DNA from: Methanobacterium sp.
GTDB taxonomy: Archaea > Methanobacteriota > Methanobacteria > Methanobacteriales > Methanobacteriaceae
NCBI GenBank assembly: GCA_021372715.1
Contig: JAJFTX010000199.1
Location: 1-18,752, forward strand
Length of the DNA stretch: 18,752 nucleotides
Direction: 5' to 3'
Part shown: piece after piece, positions 1 to 6,827 of the stretch
Layout of the letters: each line of letters opens with the position of its first letter
Position numbering within the stretch: the stretch's first letter is position 1
The notes under the pieces: generated by a model
What the model was told of the DNA's origin: nothing
Seen by the model: only the letters and a program-made list of their open reading frames with translations
The model's database searches: none
Position numbers and translations under genes: made by a program

Positions 1-398
1 TTTATAACAAGAGTTATTCCCATAATGAGAAAACTGATCATAGTGATATCAGGGGTTTCTGGATTGAAAAATCTACCAATCGCTGATTGTAATATTTCAA
101 AACAGGTTATGAATAATAAAAACGCTATCCCCAGTGATGCGAAGGTTTCAAATTTTTCATGACCATAAGGATGAACTTGATCTGGCGGACGGCTTGCGAT
201 TATTATCCCAATAATACCTATAATATTGGATGTCCCGTCGAACAGGGAGTGAAACCCATCCGACACCATACTAAGTGAATTGGTTAACCATCCATAGATC
301 ATTTTAGATAGAGCCACTGCGATATTTAGTGCTAAGACTATAATCAGCACCCTTTTAACGCTTGAATAGTATGATTTTTGATTCATAGCCATCGACAT
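1..398 (-). CDS. Cation diffusion facilitator (CDF) family metal transporter, C-terminus cut by window edge
   Basis: My translation of the minus strand gives about 132 residues open to the left edge. It starts with a polar N-terminus and then a first membrane helix (about residues 13-35). The CDF signature follows: an S-D-G-F-H-S-L-F-D stretch in the second helix, with the HxxxD metal-site pattern, then an HPYGHEKFE loop, and further hydrophobic helices. CDF proteins export divalent cations such as Zn, Fe, Mn or Co in exchange for protons. The HxxxD form is usual in Zn-type members, but the substrate is not settled here. Three in-frame ATGs lie at 398, 392 and 386 and none has a clear ribosome site. 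A TATATA at 421-426 is about 25 bases upstream of 398, so a leaderless start at 398 is possible. It follows the DedA gene by 44 bases on the same strand. The C-terminal cytoplasmic domain is outside the window. Confidence 0.88.
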   Translation of the reverse strand, partial: MSMAMNQKSYYSSVKRVLIIVLALNIAVALSKMIYGWLTNSLSMVSDGFHSLFDGTSNIIGIIGIIIASRPPDQVHPYGHEKFETFASLGIAFLLFITCFEILQSAIGRFFNPETPDITMISFLIMGITLVI

Positions 399-442
399 AG
401 ATAAAATTATTTAAATTGTCTATATACTTATTTTTAAACTAT

Positions 443-1081
443 TTACTTATTTTTCTGCCTTCTCTTATTTATGATGAAACCAACCACAGCTAAAACAATA
501 ATTATTAGTACAATATTCCCTAAAAAGGTTATTTGAGACTCCAAGACCTGATAAACATTACCAGAGAACCATGCTACCAATCCCCAGCCTAAAATCTGCA
601 CTGCAGATCCTGAAAAAGTGGTGATCAGGTATTTTTTAATATCATATTTTATCAATCCGCAGAAAAGGTTTATGGCTATACTGGGGATTACTGGGAAACA
701 ACGGGCTAAAAACATGATTATATCATCATAACGGTTTCCTTTGAACTGTTTTTCAACATTCTCCACATCCTCAACTGATACTCCTAAAAATCGGCTGGTT
801 TTCTCAATGAAAGGTTTTCCCAGCTTATAAGCCAACGCATAGTAAACCAGGGATCCTAAGGTCATACCCAGCGAAGCAGGAATAACAATTTTAATTACCA
901 AGGTTCCTAAAGACATCAGAGAGAAACTAGCTCCTTGCATAACCAGGAAAGTGGAACTTATAACTATCAAACTAGCCGGGATGGGAACGATGATTTGCTC
1001 CAGTATACATCCCAAAAACACCGCCCAGGAAACATTAGCGATGATAAATGATTCCAGGCTACTGGTAAGTGTGGATAACAT
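443..1081 (-). CDS. DedA family membrane protein (SNARE-associated/VTT domain)
   Basis: The 212-residue protein is an integral membrane protein of the DedA/VTT family, whose members are linked to lipid (polyprenyl-phosphate or phospholipid) transport across the membrane. Visible family marks are an acidic residue followed by a P-I-P-A motif in the first re-entrant region (E28, P33, P35), the helix with Y-x-L-G-K near residues 80-90, and an F-L-A-R-x-F-P-x-I-P segment (R127, P130) ahead of a G and further helices. The C-terminus is a single hydrophobic helix (about 186-204) ending in a basic KRRQKNK tail. The length is normal for the family. The ATG at 1081 has only a weak GAGAG upstream. It lies 77 bases downstream of the CDGSH gene and 44 bases upstream of the CDF gene on the same strand, so the three may share a transcript. 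The exact substrate cannot be read from the sequence. Confidence 0.85.
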   Translation of the reverse strand: MLSTLTSSLESFIIANVSWAVFLGCILEQIIVPIPASLIVISSTFLVMQGASFSLMSLGTLVIKIVIPASLGMTLGSLVYYALAYKLGKPFIEKTSRFLGVSVEDVENVEKQFKGNRYDDIIMFLARCFPVIPSIAINLFCGLIKYDIKKYLITTFSGSAVQILGWGLVAWFSGNVYQVLESQITFLGNIVLIIIVLAVVGFIINKRRQKNK

Positions 1082-1158
1082 TATGTCTCTCTATATCATT
1101 CTCAATTAAAGTAGAATTTATCTGCCGTTTAGTGATGATTTTTAATAAATAACTTTCT

Positions 1159-1869
1159 TCAGTCCAGACCCCACTTCTTCCGGAACTTCAACTTCTGCTC
1201 AGCATTCATCCAATGACTACCATCACAGTAGGGTTTATTCTCTGATTTACCACAGCGACACAGGGTTACTCTATTTCGAGCTTCATATTCTGATCCATCT
1301 GATGATTCTATTGTTATTTTACCCCTAACCCAGATGGGTCCCTGACATTTCTTCTGTTCATCATGCACCAGAACTATGGAAGGTTCGAATTCCTTCTCAA
1401 ATGCTTCGCCTGTTTTTTTATCCCATAAAACCAGCCTACCTGAAGGGCAGATCATAGCCTCTTCAATAGCCGTCTTTCTGGCTTCAGGGTTGTCCGATTC
1501 TTTGATGAGTTTCCTTATACCCCCCGATCTGAGGCAAAACCGGGAATGATCGCAGAATTCATAGGCATCAGTTAATTTCAGTTCAGGACCCTCAAACACT
1601 TCCGCCTTATCAATGTAAGGTTTTCGACTGGCAGTTTCCGTCCCGTCGAAGTCAATATCATTATGTGTACCGTCACAGTAAGGTTTATTTTTAGATTCCC
1701 CACATCTGCAGAGAGTATAAGTCTCCTGTTTAGGATATTCCTTCTCATCAACCAATTCCCGGGTGTGGCCTGCATCATCAGTGATTATCACCTGCTGGTA
1801 GAGTGGAACTCCACCAGATACCAAGTATGGCCCGTTTTTTATTATCTTAATTCTCATCTCAGAAGACAT
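1159..1869 (-). CDS. Double CDGSH iron-sulfur protein with a central cysteine-rich domain
   Basis: A soluble protein of 236 residues from the ATG at 1869. Two CDGSH zinc-finger-type units are plain: C54, C56, C65, H69 (ending CDGTH) and C204, C206, C215, H219 (ending CDGSH). Each has the C-x-C, C, H set that holds a [2Fe-2S] cluster. Between them is a second cysteine set, C106, C112, C141 (in CPSG) and C175, resembling the divergent ferredoxin-like domain that accompanies CDGSH units in microbial proteins; it may hold a further Fe-S cluster. A redox or cluster-transfer role is likely and partners are unknown. The longest frame begins at GTG 1872, but GGAGG at 1877-1881 sits 7 bases before ATG 1869, so that start is preferred. 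The gene begins only 19 bases after the tRNA-Ala end, and its ribosome site lies in that gap. Confidence 0.9.
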   Translation of the reverse strand: MSSEMRIKIIKNGPYLVSGGVPLYQQVIITDDAGHTRELVDEKEYPKQETYTLCRCGESKNKPYCDGTHNDIDFDGTETASRKPYIDKAEVFEGPELKLTDAYEFCDHSRFCLRSGGIRKLIKESDNPEARKTAIEEAMICPSGRLVLWDKKTGEAFEKEFEPSIVLVHDEQKKCQGPIWVRGKITIESSDGSEYEARNRVTLCRCGKSENKPYCDGSHWMNAEQKLKFRKKWGLD

Positions 1870-1874
1870 CACAT

Positions 1875-1881
1875 CCCCTCC
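1875..1881 (-). promoter_or_regulatory. Ribosome binding site of the CDGSH gene, next to the tRNA end
   Basis: GGAGGGG on the minus strand begins 7 bases after the tRNA discriminator base. GGAGG is 7 bases before ATG 1869 but only 4 before the in-frame GTG at 1872, which favours the ATG as the start. Its place directly behind the tRNA suggests that the mRNA 5' end is made by tRNA 3' processing or by read-through from the tRNA promoter. Confidence 0.7.
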
Positions 1882-1888
1882 ATTTTAG

Positions 1889-1961
1889 TGGACTGGGCGG
1901 GATTTGAACCCGCGGCCTCTGCCTTGCGAAGGCAACGCTCTACCACCTGAGCTACCAGCCC
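1889..1961 (-). tRNA. tRNA-Ala (anticodon CGC)
   Basis: The minus strand folds into a complete 73-base cloverleaf. It has a 7-bp acceptor stem (GGGCTGG with CCAGTCC), a GCTC/GAGC D stem, an anticodon stem TTGCC/GGCAG with loop TTCGCAA giving anticodon CGC (codon GCG), a five-base variable loop, and a GCGGG/CCCGC T stem with a TTCAAAT loop. The third acceptor pair is G-U, the hallmark identity element of alanine tRNAs, and the discriminator base is A. CCA is not encoded; the next bases are CTA. No intron is present. The CDGSH gene follows 19 bases downstream on the same strand. Confidence 0.97.
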
Positions 1962-2232
1962 TCATTTAATTCCTTTATTTCTTTTCTTTGATCAATGCTA
2001 ATAGAAAGTTTCTTTGTTTAACTTTTATTATTATTGTCTATAGAAATTTTCTTATTTTTACTCTAATAAATATAAAATTATTCTATTAAACTCTTTTAAC
2101 TGAGTAAAAAAATTATTTGGAAAACTATTTCTAGCGGTAATCAATATGCTTAATTAATAATTAATATATGAGATAAATCACTATATTTCTGGGAGGAAAC
2201 TTTAAAATATAGTTATTTGTGAGGTATACTAT
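1962..2232. promoter_or_regulatory. Divergent AT-rich intergenic region between tRNA-Ala and the methyltransferase
   Basis: There are 271 bases without a supportable gene. On the plus strand a TTAATATATG at 2161-2170 is a reasonable TATA box for the methyltransferase gene, predicting a start of transcription near 2190 and a leader of about 40 bases. Two 11-base near-palindromes of the form AGAAA-N-TTTCT (2003-2013 and 2042-2052) have centres 39 bases apart and could be operator sites. No convincing TATA box for the tRNA was identified on the minus strand. Confidence 0.4.
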
Positions 2233-2772
2233 TTGATCAACCTAATAGATATATTATTTACCCTTATAATCGCTTTTACCATACTGATAGCCCTTTCCAT
2301 ATTATGGCCCTTACTAACCGGGGCTGCCTGGTCACCTGCATCCCGGAAGGTGGTGCATAAAATATTAGAGATGGCGGAAGTGGATTCTGATGATGTGGTA
2401 TATGATCTGGGATCAGGGGATGGTAGAATCGTTGCCGAAGCTGCCCGAAGATATAATGCCAGGGGTGTGGGTATTGAAGTGGAACCATTGAGGGTGATCT
2501 GGTCCAAATTAGTCCTCAGGTTTTTAGGTCTTAATGGTTTGACCAAAATTGTTTGGGGAGATGTTTTTAATCAGGATATCAGTAACGCCACAGTAGTCAC
2601 TGTTTTTCTGTGGCAGAGAACCAATGAAAAATTGAAAAAAAAATTACAGGAAGAGCTTAGACCAGGAACACGTGTTGTTTCATATATATGGACCTTCAAA
2701 GGTTGGAATGCCCTTGATATAGATCTGGAAGACCGGGTTTATCTATATGTAATAGGTAAAAGCGATTATTAA
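2233..2772 (+). CDS. Membrane-anchored SAM-dependent methyltransferase, FAM173-like
   Basis: The 179-residue protein starts at TTG 2233, with GAGGT at 2221-2225 seven bases upstream and no in-frame ATG before it. Residues 4-28 form one hydrophobic helix. After a short link comes a class I methyltransferase core: motif I DLGSGDG at 58-64, the acidic motif II residue E82 in GIEVEP, and D110 in WGD. The order helix, short pre-motif segment, DLGSGDGRIV and a late RVVS strand matches the FAM173 lysine methyltransferases (ATPSCKMT/ANTKMT in animals) and their prokaryotic relatives. Those enzymes are membrane-tethered and methylate lysines of membrane proteins such as the ATP synthase c subunit. Whether this protein acts on such a target is inference. 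It stands alone on the plus strand and converges on the lipid prenyltransferase gene. Confidence 0.8.
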   Translation: MINLIDILFTLIIAFTILIALSILWPLLTGAAWSPASRKVVHKILEMAEVDSDDVVYDLGSGDGRIVAEAARRYNARGVGIEVEPLRVIWSKLVLRFLGLNGLTKIVWGDVFNQDISNATVVTVFLWQRTNEKLKKKLQEELRPGTRVVSYIWTFKGWNALDIDLEDRVYLYVIGKSDY

Positions 2773-2853
2773 TTATCCAATTTTATACGGAGTTTTATGT
2801 CATCAGATTAAGGATTATCTAATTTATGACAAGGAAAGTATTCAAATAAAGAT

Positions 2854-3693
2854 TCAAGTAAATAAGGACGCTATAAATGGTGATCCCGCTGCAAATGCTA
2901 GTAATGTTATGATCATGCCGATTTTTATACGTTTTGAAACATTAGCTGCATTTTCAACTGACCGATCCTTTAATATGGATACTGCCCCGGATAAGAAGAT
3001 CACAATGGCAACAGCCAGCAATGGCAGATAGAATATGGTTAATACACCTATAAAATACAATATAGGACTGGTTAAACTGGCGAATATCATAAATGAAGCT
3101 GCTGTGATAGATGATACCCTCATTCCATATGCTATGGGTAGGGTATTTGCCCCTTCCTGTTCATCTCCCTTCACATCTTCCATATCCTTTACGATCTCCC
3201 TCATCATGGTGGTTAGAAAGGCATAAAAGCCCAGGTAGATGGATACGGTAATTGCTCCTACAACAACTCCGCCGAAAACAAAGCTTAATCCGGTTAAAAA
3301 GGAAATAAGTAGGTTTCCTATTAACATCTTCTTTTTAAGACTGTAAGCATAATAAAACATTAAAAGAGCACTGGTTAATGCAATTAAACCTGGAATTAAA
3401 TTGATTAAAAATCCTAATAAAATACCAATTACTGCCAGGGCCCATGCATAATAACCAGCCTGCCTATGAGATATGCGGCCAGAAGGAATGGGACGTTCTG
3501 GTTTATTAATGGCATCTATTTTATAATCGAAATAATCATTTATTGCATTTCCAAATCCAGTTACAATGAAAACCACAGCACAGGCTAGAACAACATAAAA
3601 ATTGAAAACTCCACTAATTGCCGCCATTAATAATATGGATATAACGGCCAGTATAGCATTTCCAGGTCTTATTATTTCTAAATAGGGATTCAT
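2854..3693 (-). CDS. UbiA-family prenyltransferase, probable digeranylgeranylglyceryl phosphate synthase
   Basis: A 279-residue polytopic membrane protein with about eight to nine hydrophobic helices. The two Asp-rich motifs of UbiA enzymes are intact: NDYFDYKID at 52-60 followed by the N-K-P-E-R-P-I-P-S-G stretch, and D170-x-x-D173-x-x-x-D177 in the segment R-E-I-V-K-D-M-E-D-V-K-G-D. The second motif with following EGANTLP is typical of archaeal geranylgeranylglycerol-phosphate geranylgeranyltransferase (EC 2.5.1.42), which adds the second C20 chain in archaeal ether lipid synthesis at the membrane. Length and motifs fit that family. The ATG at 3693 has only a weak AGGACGG upstream. The gene is divergent from the U32 gene and converges on the methyltransferase gene, so it is probably transcribed alone. 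Confidence 0.88.
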   Translation of the reverse strand: MNPYLEIIRPGNAILAVISILLMAAISGVFNFYVVLACAVVFIVTGFGNAINDYFDYKIDAINKPERPIPSGRISHRQAGYYAWALAVIGILLGFLINLIPGLIALTSALLMFYYAYSLKKKMLIGNLLISFLTGLSFVFGGVVVGAITVSIYLGFYAFLTTMMREIVKDMEDVKGDEQEGANTLPIAYGMRVSSITAASFMIFASLTSPILYFIGVLTIFYLPLLAVAIVIFLSGAVSILKDRSVENAANVSKRIKIGMIITLLAFAAGSPFIASLFT

Positions 3694-3919
3694 ATGCCGT
3701 CCTACTTTAAAAGAACTCTCTTTCTTATAGTTTTAATGATCTTATTGGTTAATCCACATTCAAATACCGTTGTATTTCTTCTATTTCTAACTTTTATTAT
3801 ATAAAATACAAATATTAATCCAGATTAATGTAATCATTGAATATTAATAACTTTCAATTAAAATGGAAAAAACTGATCATCACTATTTTTACGATTAAAC
3901 AAGTATGGATTATAATTAA
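3694..3919. promoter_or_regulatory. Divergent AT-rich promoter region between the prenyltransferase and U32 genes
   Basis: These 226 bases separate two divergent genes and must carry both promoters. The region is rich in A/T runs (for example around 3781-3860) and no single TATA box stands out. The plus-strand gene lacks a Shine-Dalgarno site. An ATG at 3905 opens a four-codon frame that stops right before ATG 3920, which is probably chance. No RNA gene or repeat was seen. Confidence 0.35.
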
Positions 3920-6652
3920 ATGGTAACTAAAACTATACCAGAACTTCTGGCCCCTTCTGGTTCATTTAATGCTCTTGAAGCTGCGGTTAATGCCGGTGCT
4001 GACGCTATATATCTGTCAGGTAAGAGTTTTGGAGCTCGTTTTTATGCGGAAAACTTCGATGAACATCAGATGAAAGAAGCAATAGAATATGCTCATCTAC
4101 GTAATTTAAAGGTATACGTTACGGTTAACACCCTGGTTAAAGATTCTGAACTGTTAACTGTTGCCGAACATCTTTTTAAGCTTTACCAGTTAGGTATAGA
4201 TGCGGTGATCCTGCAGGATGTAGGTGTGGCTTCCATCTGTCGGGATCTGGTACCGGATTTGGATATGCACACCTCCACTCAGATGACCATCAATAACCTG
4301 GAGGGGGTAAGATGGGCCTATAATTTTGGTTTTAAGCGGGTGGTTTTGGCCCGGGAACTCAGTCTAGAGGAATTAAAGCAAATATCAAGATCCATGGGTA
4401 AGAAGATAGAACTGGAGATATTCATACATGGGGCTTTATGTTACTCCTATTCTGGCCAGTGCCTGCTTTCATCTGTAATAGGCGGTCGTAGTGGTAACCG
4501 GGGCAGATGCGCCCAGCCCTGCAGGAAACCCTACCGATTATTACAGGGAGAAAAGGACGATTATGGTAAACTCAGTAATCCCACCCTCATTACTACTGAG
4601 AAGTACTTGTTATCCACCCGTGACTTAGCCTCATATAATCAGTTGAATGAAATATCAAACCTTTCTTTAAACTCCCTTAAAATTGAGGGAAGGATGAGAT
4701 CAGCAGAATATGTAGCCCTGGTAGTCAGCATCTATAGGAAAGCGTTGGATGCCATTAAAAAAGATAAATGGGTTCCTGATGAAGAAGATCTTTTAAAGCT
4801 GAAATTGGCCTTCAACAGGGGCTTTACATCGGGATATATGTTTGAAGATGATAAGAAATCTTTAATGGGCCGAGAAGCTCCTGGAAATAGGGGTTTATAT
4901 CTTGGAAAGGTTATAATCACCAAAAATAGGGATAAAAATGGTAAATACCAGAGTAATAGAAGTGCAAAAGGGAATTCAACAATTATTAATTTGAATCCTA
5001 AACTGGATAGTTTAAAATCTAATTTTAAGCTGGAAAAAGGGGATGGAATTGTCTTCATATCCCCCAATAACAATAAAAAACCTTATGGGATGATTATTGA
5101 AGAGGAACCCACATATCTGAGAAAATCACATGAATTAATATTGAATACAAAAAAGGTTGTTCCCATAGGTTCTAAAGCCTATCAAACACGAGATATTTCC
5201 CTTTTAAAAATTGCAGAGAATATAATTCAACAAGATGTAAAAGAACAAACAATACCCCTGGATATTAATTTAAAATGGAACAAAAAGAATAATCCCATCC
5301 TGGATGGTAAATTAACCGGAGCAAACGATGCCAAACTTAAAATCCATTTTAAATCAGATTTAAAAATGGAAAAAGCCATAAATAGGCCTTTAAATAAGAA
5401 TCAGATTGTAATTCAACTGAAAAAGACGGGTGGAACCCCATTTAATATTAGGAATGTAGAAATAGATTATCCTGGTAATTTATTTACCCCCTTGAGTAAA
5501 TTGAACCAGATCAGACGTGAATTTATAAAAAAGGCAGAATCAAAGTTGTTAAAAAGTTACCAACCCACTGATAATTCTGTGGAATCTGCTTTTAAACGGC
5601 TCGAAAAGATTAAACATGATTTAAATCAAACTAAAGCCCCTCAGATCATTAAACAAGATCCTGAGATATTATTTGATAAATTTAATGTGGTAAATCTATC
5701 AGATTCCTATAATTCCCTGGGAATTGCGGTATATTGTAGTAGTTTAGAATCTGTCAGGGGTTCTCTAAGTGCAGGTTGCAAACGAGTCTACTTCGAACCT
5801 TCATTAGGGGAAGAATGCATTATTGAACCTTCCTGCAATCCCATCAACTGGCAAATCCATAATGAAGAAATGAATGAACTTTTACTGAAAGCCCATAAAT
5901 TATGTACGACCCATGATGCTGAACTTATCTGGAAATGGCCCAATATAACCCGAAACAGTTGGTTGGAGAACTTATCACCATTAATTAAATCTTTAAATGT
6001 TGAGGGAATTTCTGAGATAATGATTGGCAATTTAGGATCTCTAAGAGTGGTTAATAATCTAGATCTTCCTCTTTTGATTTCTGGTTCTGTAGGTCTCAAC
6101 TTATGGAATCATAGAAGCGTGCTAGAACTTTCTTCGGTATTGGACAGATTTACACTCTCAAACGAGCTTTCATACCAGGAACTTCTGGAATTAACCCTGC
6201 ATAAATCTGTTAAGAAAAGCTCTTTTGATCTCATAGTGCAGGGGAATTTAGATTCCCTGGTATCTGAGGATTGTCTGTTGGAAATAGTTCATAATGGGCA
6301 GAAATTAATAAACAGATTTTGGGGTATTGAAGATGTGAAAAAGCGAATTTTCCCCCTATGGACAGATGATGAAGGCCGAACTCATATTTCAAATTCGGTT
6401 GAGTTGTGCCTGATTAATTATCTTCCCCAATTAAATCAAATGGGAATTCAACATTTGATAATAGATACTAGAAATAAACCCAGGAAATATGCTGAAAAAA
6501 TGATTAGCTACTATTTGAAAGGTTTGGATTTCCTAGATAAAAACCAAGGCAACCTGAAATCCCTGTATGAACTTAAAAATAAAGTTAAAAAAATATCACA
6601 GGGTGGTATAACCACTGGAAACTTCATAAAAGGGTTAAGTGAAAATTCATAG
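3920..6652 (+). CDS. U32-family protein (peptidase U32 / RlhA-TrhP-like), 910 residues
   Basis: The N-terminal ~290 residues are a typical U32 core: E-L-L-A-P-S-G at the start, a D-A-I-Y-L-S-G strand, an H-T-S-T-Q-M-T strand, and HGALC...GQC...RGRCAQPCR carrying four conserved cysteines at 174, 181, 197 and 201, then an IEGRMRSAEY segment. In bacterial relatives (RlhA, TrhP) this four-Cys set is tied to an Fe-S cluster and to prephenate-dependent hydroxylation of 23S rRNA or tRNA, although the family was first named for peptidase activity. Residues about 310-560 are beta-rich and polar, as in U32 proteins with the extra collagenase-like domain. Residues 560-910 form a further domain that is less clearly assigned. 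The protein is cytosolic by appearance. ATG 3920 is the first usable start, with no clear ribosome site. RNA modification is more likely than proteolysis, but this is inference. Confidence 0.85.
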   Translation: MVTKTIPELLAPSGSFNALEAAVNAGADAIYLSGKSFGARFYAENFDEHQMKEAIEYAHLRNLKVYVTVNTLVKDSELLTVAEHLFKLYQLGIDAVILQDVGVASICRDLVPDLDMHTSTQMTINNLEGVRWAYNFGFKRVVLARELSLEELKQISRSMGKKIELEIFIHGALCYSYSGQCLLSSVIGGRSGNRGRCAQPCRKPYRLLQGEKDDYGKLSNPTLITTEKYLLSTRDLASYNQLNEISNLSLNSLKIEGRMRSAEYVALVVSIYRKALDAIKKDKWVPDEEDLLKLKLAFNRGFTSGYMFEDDKKSLMGREAPGNRGLYLGKVIITKNRDKNGKYQSNRSAKGNSTIINLNPKLDSLKSNFKLEKGDGIVFISPNNNKKPYGMIIEEEPTYLRKSHELILNTKKVVPIGSKAYQTRDISLLKIAENIIQQDVKEQTIPLDINLKWNKKNNPILDGKLTGANDAKLKIHFKSDLKMEKAINRPLNKNQIVIQLKKTGGTPFNIRNVEIDYPGNLFTPLSKLNQIRREFIKKAESKLLKSYQPTDNSVESAFKRLEKIKHDLNQTKAPQIIKQDPEILFDKFNVVNLSDSYNSLGIAVYCSSLESVRGSLSAGCKRVYFEPSLGEECIIEPSCNPINWQIHNEEMNELLLKAHKLCTTHDAELIWKWPNITRNSWLENLSPLIKSLNVEGISEIMIGNLGSLRVVNNLDLPLLISGSVGLNLWNHRSVLELSSVLDRFTLSNELSYQELLELTLHKSVKKSSFDLIVQGNLDSLVSEDCLLEIVHNGQKLINRFWGIEDVKKRIFPLWTDDEGRTHISNSVELCLINYLPQLNQMGIQHLIIDTRNKPRKYAEKMISYYLKGLDFLDKNQGNLKSLYELKNKVKKISQGGITTGNFIKGLSENS

Positions 6653-6662
6653 TTGAAAATTC

Positions 6663-6668
6663 TTTTTT
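6663..6668 (+). terminator. T-tract behind the U32 gene
   Basis: A run of six T starts 11 bases after the stop codon, followed by further A/T-rich sequence. Archaeal RNA polymerase ends at such oligo-T tracts without needing a hairpin, so this is a plausible transcript end before the next gene's own promoter. Confidence 0.4.
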
Positions 6669-6744
6669 ATAAAATAATTACATTCCTCTTATCAATTATA
6701 ATTTATTTTTTAAACCACCATCAACATAAATAAACTTACATAGA

Positions 6745-6754
6745 TTTATAATAA
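6745..6754 (+). promoter_or_regulatory. TATA-like box upstream of the HEAT/TPR gene
   Basis: TTTATAATAA resembles the archaeal box A. A start of transcription about 25 bases downstream, near 6775, would leave about 50 bases of leader before ATG 6828 with its GGTG ribosome site, but only a few bases before the TTG at 6783. This supports the ATG as the translation start. Confidence 0.45.
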
Positions 6755-6827
6755 GTTTAACATACTAAGTTCATACATTTAATTGGATGATTACGTTATT
6801 GATGATCTAAAAGAAGCTGGTGTTAAA

